From positions 1-6,936 of the forward strand of contig JAHINZ010000044.1 in NCBI GenBank assembly GCA_018895795.1: a DNA stretch of 6,936 nt. The letters run 5' to 3'. Each line of letters opens with the position of its first letter. Positions within the stretch are counted from its first letter, which is position 1. The notes under the pieces were generated by a model. That model had not been told where the DNA came from. It did not search any database and was given only the letters and a program-made list of their open reading frames with translations. Source of the DNA: Alphaproteobacteria bacterium. Its GTDB lineage: Bacteria > Pseudomonadota > Alphaproteobacteria > Caulobacterales > Caulobacteraceae. This document shows, piece by piece, positions 1-5,297 of the stretch. Both the position numbers and the translations under genes were made by a program.

Positions 1-107
1 GGGTTGGCCAGGCCCAGCTCGCCGAGCAGGGCGGTGAAGGTCTCGGCCGCGATCGGCTGCTGGCCGCCGACGCTGACGCCGCGCAGCAGGGCGATATGGG
101 TGGTCAT
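1..107 (-). CDS. DUF1697 family protein, N-terminal fragment (runs off left edge)
   Basis: The minus strand from the ATG at 107 reads 35 complete codons to the window edge, beginning MTTHIALLRGVSVGGQQPIA. The I-A-L-L-R-G-(I/V)-(N/S)-V-G-G opening is the signature start of DUF1697 proteins (family known to me; usually about 180 residues), and the following helix (AAETFTALLGELGLAN) also fits. The usual Asn of the LRGINVGG motif is Ser here. The function of the family is not established. It lies 54 bp downstream of metC on the same strand, so read-through from the sulfur genes is possible. No strong Shine-Dalgarno is seen before the ATG. About four fifths of the protein is outside the window, so intactness cannot be judged. 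Confidence 0.75.
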   Translation of the reverse strand, partial: MTTHIALLRGVSVGGQQPIAAETFTALLGELGLAN

Positions 108-161
108 GGGGTCAGGTCTCGTAGGAGGCAAACCGCCTTAGAGCACAAATCCGCCGAGTCT

Positions 162-1319
162 TCAGGCTGCGGCGTTCAGGGCGGCGAAGCCGCGCTCCAG
201 ATCGGCGATCAGGTCGGCCGGGCTCTCCAGGCCGATATGCAGCCGCAACAGCGGCCCTTCCAGCTGGACCGGGATCGAGCGGCTCTTCAGCTGCGGGTCG
301 CAATGGATGGCCAGGCTCTCATAGCCGCCCCACGAGAAGCCCAGGCCAAACAGCCGCAGGGCGTCGATGAAGGCGTGGACGGCGGTCTCGCGCGCCGGCT
401 TCAGCACCACGCCGAACAGGCCGCAGGCGCCGGTGAAGTCGCGTTTCCACAGGGCGTGGCCCGGATCCTCGGGCAGGGCGGGGTGCAGCACGCGCGCGAC
501 CTCGGGCCGCTGTTGCAGCCAGCGGGCGACGGTCAGGCCATTCTCCTGATGGCGGGGCAGGCGGGTGGCCATCGTGCGCAGGCCGCGCAGCATGGTGTAG
601 GCGTCGTCGGACGACACCGACCAGCCGATGTCCCACACGGCGTCGACCAGCTGCTGGCCCACGGCCGGGTCTTTGGTGGCGACGCTGCCCATGAAGCAGT
701 CGGAATGGCCGCCGACATATTTGGTCAAGGCCTGGATGCTGAGCGTGACGCCGTGGTCCAGCGGCTTGAAATAGAAACCGGCCGCCCAGGTGTTGTCGAT
801 CAGGGTCAGAACGCCGCGGGCGTTGGCGGCGGCGGCCAGGGCGGGGATGTCCTGCATCTCGAAGGTCAGGGAGCCTGGGGCTTCCAGCACGATCAACCGG
901 GTCTTGGGCGTGGTCAGGGCCATCAGGGCCTGCGGCGACAGGGCGGGGTCGTAATAGCGGGTGATGACGCCGAACCGGCCCAGCACCTGGTCGCAGAACC
1001 GCCGGGTGGGCTTGTAGGCGCTGTCGACCACCAGGATCTCGTCGCCGGCTTTCAGCACCGCCAGCAGGGCCCCGGTGATCGCCGCCAGGCCCGAGGGATA
1101 GAGGGTGACGTTGGTCGCGCCCTCCAGCTCGGCCAGGGCCGTCTGCAGGGCGGCGGGGGTGGCCAGGCCGGTGATGCCGTAGCTGACCAGGCTGTCGTCA
1201 TACAGATCGGCGGCATTGGCCATCAGCACGGTCGAGCCGCGCTGGATCGGCGGATTGACCGTCCTGGCCGGCAGGGCCGACGACGCGCCCGTGCGGATCA
1301 GGCGGGTTTCTCTATCCAT
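162..1319 (-). CDS. metC: Cystathionine beta-lyase (PLP-dependent, MetC)
   Basis: A 385-residue PLP enzyme of the Cys/Met metabolism family that cleaves cystathionine to homocysteine, pyruvate and ammonia in the cytosol (methionine synthesis by trans-sulfuration). Visible hallmarks: PSGLAAI near 75-81 (phosphate-binding loop), IDNTW at 174-178 (Asp to the PLP ring nitrogen), the Schiff-base lysine K200 in LTKYVGGHSD, the cystathionine beta-lyase signature SWGGYESL in the C-terminal third, and LLRLHIGLE with the substrate-carboxylate Arg. The frame stays open 30 codons upstream, but that part is Pro-rich, overlaps the end of sseA and is not family-like, so I chose ATG 1319. The Shine-Dalgarno is weak (AGAG). 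It starts 25 bp after sseA, probably in one transcript with cysK and sseA. Oddity: where E. coli MetC has Tyr56-Gly-Arg58, this protein has Y47-G48-I49. A related lyase activity on cysteine or methionine cannot be excluded. Confidence 0.92.
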   Translation of the reverse strand: MDRETRLIRTGASSALPARTVNPPIQRGSTVLMANAADLYDDSLVSYGITGLATPAALQTALAELEGATNVTLYPSGLAAITGALLAVLKAGDEILVVDSAYKPTRRFCDQVLGRFGVITRYYDPALSPQALMALTTPKTRLIVLEAPGSLTFEMQDIPALAAAANARGVLTLIDNTWAAGFYFKPLDHGVTLSIQALTKYVGGHSDCFMGSVATKDPAVGQQLVDAVWDIGWSVSSDDAYTMLRGLRTMATRLPRHQENGLTVARWLQQRPEVARVLHPALPEDPGHALWKRDFTGACGLFGVVLKPARETAVHAFIDALRLFGLGFSWGGYESLAIHCDPQLKSRSIPVQLEGPLLRLHIGLESPADLIADLERGFAALNAAA

Positions 1320-1344
1320 GGGATGCTCTGGGCAAGGCGGCGGT

Positions 1345-2193
1345 TCAGGCGGGGCCGGTGGCGACCGGAACATCGTCCAGACCGCCCCATTCGGTCCAGG
1401 AGCCGTCATAGACCGCCGCGCGCGGATGGCCCAGACGCGCCAGGGCCAGGGCGACGACCGAAGCGGTGATGCCCGAGCCGCAGGTGGTGGCGATCGGCTT
1501 GGCGATGTCGACCCCGGCCGCGGCGAACACCGCCGCCAGCTTGTCGGCGCTCAGCATCGTGCCGTCCGGGGCCAGCATGTCGCCCAGCGGGATGTTGCGC
1601 GAGCCGGGGATGTGGCCGCCGCGCAGGCCGGCGCGGGGTTCGGGGACCTCGCCGGTGAACCGGCCGGCGGGGCGGGCGTCGACCACCTGCTCGCGGCCGG
1701 TGTCGAGATTGCGCTTCATCTGCGCCGCCGAGCGGACGATGTCGGCCTGATAGCGCGGCGTGAAGTGGCGCTCCTGCGGCAGGGCGGGACCGTCCTCGAT
1801 CGGATGGCCCTCGGCGATCCATTTGGGCAGGCCGCCGTCCAGAACGACGACATCCTCGTGGCCCATGGCCCGGAAGGTCCACCAGACCCGCGCGGCGGGC
1901 AGCAGGCCCAGGCTGTCATAGACGACGATCCGCGCGCCATCGCCCAGGCCCAGCTTGCGGACCCGCGAGGCGAACTTGATCGGGCTGGGCAGCATGTGCG
2001 GCAAGCTGGAGGTCTCGTCGGCGATCTCGTCGATGTCGAAAAACACCGCGCCCGGAATGTGGGCCAGCCGGAACTCGTCCTTCGGATCGCGCGGGGTTCC
2101 GGGCATGAACCACGAGGCGTCGACGATCCGCACGTCCGGCGCGTCGAGGTGGTCGCGCAGCCAGGCGGTGGAAACGAGAGGATCTTGGATCAT
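1345..2193 (-). CDS. sseA: 3-mercaptopyruvate sulfurtransferase (SseA, two rhodanese domains)
   Basis: A 282-residue protein with two tandem rhodanese domains: an inactive N-terminal one (about 5-130; DASWFMPG, HIPGAVFFDID, VVYDS, VLDGG) and a catalytic C-terminal one (about 155-280; VVDARPAGRFTG, GHIPGSRNIP). The active-site loop is C238-G-S-G-I-T-A. CG(S/T)G(V/I)TA marks mercaptopyruvate sulfurtransferases, whereas thiosulfate rhodaneses carry CRKGVTA. The family moves sulfur from 3-mercaptopyruvate to thiols, cyanide or protein acceptors and links cysteine breakdown to sulfane-sulfur supply and H2S formation. Length matches E. coli SseA (about 281). Start ATG 2193 has an AAAGG Shine-Dalgarno eight bases upstream. 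It lies 100 bp after cysK and 25 bp before metC, all on the minus strand, which supports a sulfur amino acid operon. Domain calls rest on motifs seen; substrate preference is from family knowledge. Confidence 0.93.
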   Translation of the reverse strand: MIQDPLVSTAWLRDHLDAPDVRIVDASWFMPGTPRDPKDEFRLAHIPGAVFFDIDEIADETSSLPHMLPSPIKFASRVRKLGLGDGARIVVYDSLGLLPAARVWWTFRAMGHEDVVVLDGGLPKWIAEGHPIEDGPALPQERHFTPRYQADIVRSAAQMKRNLDTGREQVVDARPAGRFTGEVPEPRAGLRGGHIPGSRNIPLGDMLAPDGTMLSADKLAAVFAAAGVDIAKPIATTCGSGITASVVALALARLGHPRAAVYDGSWTEWGGLDDVPVATGPA

Positions 2194-2201
2194 GCGCTGC
2201 G

Positions 2202-2206
2202 CCTTT
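2202..2206 (-). promoter_or_regulatory. Ribosome binding site of sseA (AAAGG)
   Basis: AAAGG on the minus strand, eight bases before the sseA ATG. It supports the start at 2193 and directly follows one copy of the spacer repeat (GTCAGACCCCG). Confidence 0.55.
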
Positions 2207-2281
2207 CGGGGTCTGACTCGCCCCTGTTGAGAACCGACAGGATCGCGGGATCGGACGCGAGGGGCAAGCGGGGTCTGACCC
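2207..2281. repeat. 11-bp direct repeat pair with a palindromic core in the cysK-sseA spacer
   Basis: CGGGGTCTGAC occurs at 2207-2217 and 2269-2279, 62 bp apart and same orientation. The right copy continues as GGGTC-T-GACCC (2271-2281), a palindrome around one central base, and lies 12 bp past the cysK stop. The left copy abuts the sseA Shine-Dalgarno and includes a GANTC site (2215-2219). Between them GCCCCT (2220-2225) pairs with AGGGGC (2260-2265). No T-run follows, so a classical intrinsic terminator is not supported. Possible roles are a degenerate REP-like element, an operator, or a folded intergenic RNA; none can be chosen from sequence alone. Confidence 0.5.
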
Positions 2282-2293
2282 TTAAGCGCGCCG

Positions 2294-3304
2294 TTACATC
2301 CAGCCGGGCGTCGGCAGGCCCTTTTCCGCCAGGAAGGCCGAATTGAACAGCTTGCTCTGATAGCGCGAGCCGTGATCGCACAGGATGGTCACGATCGTGT
2401 GGCCCGGGCCCATGACCTTGGCCATGGCGATGGCGCCGGCCACATTGATCCCCGCCGAGCCGCCCAGGCACAGGCCCTCGTGCTCGACCAGATCGAAGAC
2501 CACATTCAGCATTTCCGTGTCGCTGATCCGGAACGGGTGATCGACCACCAGGCCTTCGAGATTGGCGGTGATCCGGCCCTGGCCGATGCCTTCGCTGATC
2601 GAGGTTCCCTCCGACTTCAGCGCGCCGTCCTTGTACCAGCTGTAGAGGGCCGCGCCGTGCGGGTCGGCCAGGCCGATCTTCACCGACGGCTTGCGCGCGC
2701 GCAGGGCGGCCGCGACGCCGGCCAAGGTGCCGCCCGAGCCGACGGCGCAGATGAAGCCGTCGACCTTGCCGTCCGTCTGGTCGAAGATTTCCGGGCCCGT
2801 GGTGCGGTAGTGGGCGTCGCGGTTGGCGACATTGTCGAACTGGTTGGCCCAGATCACGCCGTTGGGCTCGGTCTTGGCCAGCTCCTCGGCCAGTCGGCCC
2901 GAATAGCGGACATAGTTGTCGGGGTTGGAATAGGGGACGGCGTCCACCTCGACCAGTTCCGCGCCCAGCAGGCGGATGGCGTCCTTCTTTTCCTGGCTCT
3001 GGGTGCGGGGGATGACGATCGTGGTCTTGTAGCCCAGGGCCGAGGCGACCATGGCCAGGCCGATGCCGGTATTGCCCGCCGTGCCCTCGACGATCCGGCC
3101 GCCGGGCTTGAGCAAACCCTTGGCCTCGGCGTCGCGGATGATGCCCAGGGCGGCGCGGTCCTTGACCGACTGGCCGGGGTTCATGAACTCGGCCTTGCCG
3201 AGAATCTCACAGCCCGTGGCTTCGCTGGCCCGGTGCAGGCGGATCAGCGGCGTATTGCCGATGGCTTCGAGAACGCTGGGGACGATGTTGGCGGTGAGGG
3301 TCAT
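2294..3304 (-). CDS. cysK: Cysteine synthase A / O-acetylserine sulfhydrylase (PLP-dependent)
   Basis: A 336-residue fold-type II PLP enzyme making L-cysteine from O-acetylserine and sulfide in the cytosol. Motifs: AIGNTPLIRL (15-24); the PLP lysine K48 in NPGQSVKDRAA; the substrate loop TAGNTGIGLA (75-84, TSGNTG in E. coli CysK); GSGGTLAG (189-196, phosphate cup); SEGIGQGRI (237-245); and SAGIN (283-287), whose Ser contacts the PLP ring nitrogen. It is slightly longer than enteric CysK (about 323), with a segment around 220-245 (YSWYKDGALKSEG) and a C-terminal tail ending PTPGWM. No regulatory CBS domains follow, so it is not a cystathionine beta-synthase of the two-domain type. An upstream TTG at 3340 keeps the frame open but adds a segment not typical of the family; ATG 3304 is preferred although it lacks a clear Shine-Dalgarno. 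It heads the minus-strand sulfur block and diverges from phrB. CysM-like use of thiosulfate cannot be excluded. Confidence 0.93.
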   Translation of the reverse strand: MTLTANIVPSVLEAIGNTPLIRLHRASEATGCEILGKAEFMNPGQSVKDRAALGIIRDAEAKGLLKPGGRIVEGTAGNTGIGLAMVASALGYKTTIVIPRTQSQEKKDAIRLLGAELVEVDAVPYSNPDNYVRYSGRLAEELAKTEPNGVIWANQFDNVANRDAHYRTTGPEIFDQTDGKVDGFICAVGSGGTLAGVAAALRARKPSVKIGLADPHGAALYSWYKDGALKSEGTSISEGIGQGRITANLEGLVVDHPFRISDTEMLNVVFDLVEHEGLCLGGSAGINVAGAIAMAKVMGPGHTIVTILCDHGSRYQSKLFNSAFLAEKGLPTPGWM

Positions 3305-3408
3305 GGGAGATCTGGCAAGGCCGGGGGCTACGGGAAACAAGGAGCATGGTAGATCGTGCGCGGGCGCCCCGATGCAAGCCCCGTTTTCCTGAAGGCCTGG
3401 ACCCCGCG
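3305..3408. promoter_or_regulatory. Divergent intergenic region between cysK and phrB
   Basis: These 104 bases separate two divergent starts and must hold, or overlap, the promoters of both the cysK block and phrB. No sigma-70-like -35/-10 pair is convincing in either direction. On the plus strand AAGGAG (3339-3344) stands one base before an in-frame ATG at 3346, too close to act as its Shine-Dalgarno. GAAGG (3391-3395) is 13 bases before the chosen phrB ATG. The perfect palindrome GGGCGCCC lies at 3362-3369; I see no repeated operator. Confidence 0.5.
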
Positions 3409-4947
3409 ATGAGCAAACGACACGGCGCGCTGCGATTGGTGCTGGGCGATCAGCTGAGCGACGGGCTCTCGGCCCTGACCGATCTGGATCCCGGCTGCGA
3501 CGTGGTGCTGATGACGGAGTCGGTCGCCGAGGCCACCGTCTGGAAGCATCACAAGCAAAAGCTGGTGCTGGTCTGGTCGGCCATGCGTCAGTTCGCGGTC
3601 CGTCTGGAGGCGCGCGGCGTCCGGGTGCGCTATGTGCGGCTGGGTGACCCGGACAATACCGGTTCGATCGCCGGCGAGATCCGTCGCGCCCTGGCCGAGG
3701 AGCCCGTGGCGCGGGTGATCCGCACCGTCTGCGGCAAGTGGGGTCTGGAAGACCACCTGCTGTCGCTGGCCAAGGATCTGACCGCCCCCGTCGAGGTGCG
3801 GGAGGATGATCGCTTCCTGTGCTCGCGCGCCGAGTTCGCGGCCTGGGCCGAAGGCCGCAAGGAGCTGCGGATGGAGTATTTCTATCGCGAGATGCGCCGC
3901 CGAACGGGCCTGTTGATGGACGGCGACAAGCCCGCAGGCGGGCAGTGGAACTTCGACGCCGAGAACCGCAAGAAGCTGCCCGCCGGGGTCAGGCCGCCGA
4001 CCCGCCTGCGCACGCCGCCCAATGCCGTGACAGCGGCGGTGATGGCGATGGTGGGAGCGGGCTTTGAGGATCACTTCGGCCGCGTCGAGACCTTTGACTG
4101 GCCGACCAATCCCGACGAGGCCAACGCGATCCTCGATCACTTCATCGTCGACATGCTGGACGGGTTCGGCGACTGGCAGGATGCGATGAGCTGGGGCCGG
4201 CCGTTCCTGTGGCACGGCCTGATTTCGCCGGCCCTGAACATCGGCCTGCTGGACCCGCTGACGGTCTGCCGCCGGGCCGAGGCGGCCTGGCGCGCCGGCA
4301 AGGCCCCCCTGAACGCCGTCGAGGGCTTCATCCGCCAGATCCTGGGCTGGCGCGAGTTCGTGCGCGGCGTCTATTGGCTGAAGATGCCCGAATACGCCCT
4401 GCGCAACGCCCTGGACGCCGAGGGCAGGCTGCCGGGCTTCTACTGGAGCGGCGAAACCGACATGGCCTGCGTGGCCGACGCCGTCGGGGCGGCCCGCGAC
4501 CACGGCTACGCCCATCACATCCAGCGGCTGATGGTGACCGGCAATCTGGCGATGCTGCTGGGCGTGCATCCCGACGCGGTGGATGACTGGTACATGGTGG
4601 TGTTCGCCGACGCCTATGAATGGGTCGAGATGCCCAATACCCGCGGCATGGCCACCTTCGCCGACGGCGGCATTGTCGGCTCCAAGCCCTATGCGGCCAG
4701 CGGCGCCTATATCGATCGGATGAGCGACTACTGCAAAGGCTGTCGCTATGACGTCAAGGATCGGCTGGGCGACAAGGCCTGCCCGTTCAACGCCCTGTAT
4801 TGGGACTTCATCGATCGGCACGAAGCGCGCCTGGCGGGGCTGGGGCGGATGATGATGCCGCTCAAGACCCTGTCGCGGATGCCGGACGCCGAACGCGCGG
4901 CCTTCCGCGCCAAGGCGGCGGCGACCCGAAAGGCGATGGGGGTCTAG
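3409..4947 (+). CDS. phrB: Iron-sulfur (6-4) photolyase / bacterial cryptochrome (PhrB/CryB family)
   Basis: A 512-residue FeS-BCP photolyase (deoxyribodipyrimidine photolyase-related protein), which uses light through FAD to reverse (6-4) pyrimidine photoproducts; an antenna 6,7-dimethyl-8-ribityllumazine and a [4Fe-4S] cluster are family features. Seen: the N-terminal Rossmann-like domain opening LRLVLGDQLS, with E37 and HHKQK (47-51) at the antenna site; the helical FAD domain with GRPFLWHG and GFIRQILGWREF; and the catalytic HH pair H369-H370 in YAHHIQRLMV. Cluster ligands C354, C442, C445 and C458 are all present, as are W346 and W394 (electron path) and Y428/Y434 in SKPYAASGAY. These positions sit a constant four residues after those I recall for Agrobacterium PhrB (C350, C438, C441, C454, H366, W342, W390, Y424, Y430). 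ATG 3409 gives the family N-terminus; the frame is open back to ATG 3346. A signalling role like Rhodobacter CryB is the main alternative. Its TAG overlaps the stop of the opposing 94-residue gene. Confidence 0.95.
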   Translation: MSKRHGALRLVLGDQLSDGLSALTDLDPGCDVVLMTESVAEATVWKHHKQKLVLVWSAMRQFAVRLEARGVRVRYVRLGDPDNTGSIAGEIRRALAEEPVARVIRTVCGKWGLEDHLLSLAKDLTAPVEVREDDRFLCSRAEFAAWAEGRKELRMEYFYREMRRRTGLLMDGDKPAGGQWNFDAENRKKLPAGVRPPTRLRTPPNAVTAAVMAMVGAGFEDHFGRVETFDWPTNPDEANAILDHFIVDMLDGFGDWQDAMSWGRPFLWHGLISPALNIGLLDPLTVCRRAEAAWRAGKAPLNAVEGFIRQILGWREFVRGVYWLKMPEYALRNALDAEGRLPGFYWSGETDMACVADAVGAARDHGYAHHIQRLMVTGNLAMLLGVHPDAVDDWYMVVFADAYEWVEMPNTRGMATFADGGIVGSKPYAASGAYIDRMSDYCKGCRYDVKDRLGDKACPFNALYWDFIDRHEARLAGLGRMMMPLKTLSRMPDAERAAFRAKAAATRKAMGV

Positions 4948-5228
4948 GCGGCGCCGGTATGGGTCTGGATGACGTTCAGCAGGGCCAGCGGACCGCCGGC
5001 CGTGGTGGCGGCGCACCAGACATTGTGCAGGCCCTCGACCAAGACCAGGCGGTTCTCGACGGCGTCGATCATGATGCCCTCGGCGATGTCGGACGACACC
5101 TCGCCCAGAAGTTGCTCTTCCTGCAGCTCGCCGCACCAGGCGGTGACGGCGTCGACCGCGCTGCCGGCGTCGAACTGGGTGATGTAGGTCCCCCCGTGGA
5201 AGTCCAGGACCATGGTGTAGAGGTTCAT
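4944..5228 (-). CDS. Small conserved-looking protein of unknown function (94 aa)
   Basis: I do not recognise this protein. From ATG 5228 it reads 94 residues, opening MNLYTMVLDFHGGTYITQFD and ending TGAA. The composition is that of a real small soluble protein: an apparent beta hairpin (YTMVLDF...TYITQF), an acidic helix (AVDAVTAWCGELQEEQLL), a second strand-like pair (GIMIDAVENRLVLVEGL, then NVWCAAT) and a short C-terminal helix. It is acidic, has two cysteines (C32, C73) and lacks a signal peptide or membrane segment. Third positions are G/C-rich like the neighbours. GAGG (5239-5242) lies ten bases before the ATG; the frame is open 13 codons further but that part is basic and unlike the rest. 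It follows cfa by 69 bp on the same strand, so it probably belongs to the phr-cfa transcript, and its TAG shares the CTAG at 4944-4947 with the phrB stop. Context suggests a role in the light or oxidative stress response; this is inference. Confidence 0.7.
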   Translation of the reverse strand: MNLYTMVLDFHGGTYITQFDAGSAVDAVTAWCGELQEEQLLGEVSSDIAEGIMIDAVENRLVLVEGLHNVWCAATTAGGPLALLNVIQTHTGAA

Positions 5229-5297
5229 TGCAACGCGACCTCGATCGGCTTTTGACCATCTACGCACAGCGAAGGCCGCGACGCGAAGGCGAAGTTT

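Noticed and set aside
124..140. AGGC/GCCT hairpin after metC as a terminator
   Set aside because: Four paired bases and no T-run; too weak to support.
96..1469. 457-codon plus-strand open frame opposite metC
   Set aside because: The product is rich in Gly, Gln, Ala and Arg with no recognisable motif. It is an antisense shadow from the GC-biased third positions of metC, which has full PLP-enzyme motifs.
2220..2265. GCCCCT/AGGGGC stem as a terminator after cysK
   Set aside because: The stem is only six pairs with a loop over 30 bases and no T-run follows on the minus strand.
2372..3352. 326-codon plus-strand open frame opposite cysK
   Set aside because: Antisense shadow of cysK; Asp/Ala/Gly/Val-rich without motifs or a credible start signal.
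3333..3358. GGAAAC-N16-CGTG as a possible general-stress ECF (EcfG-type) promoter for phrB
   Set aside because: The EcfG consensus is GGAAC-N16-18-CGTT; both boxes here have mismatches, and one such near-match in this much sequence is expected by chance.
3328..5259. 643-codon minus-strand open frame opposite phrB
   Set aside because: Low-complexity His/Gln/Arg/Gly-rich translation running across phrB and the 94-residue gene, whose own frames show clear family or protein-like composition. It is a shadow frame.
5269..5290. GCGAAGGC repeated at 5269-5276 and 5283-5290 before the 94-residue gene
   Set aside because: A single eight-base repeat in GC-rich sequence, with no palindrome or third full copy; not enough to call an operator.
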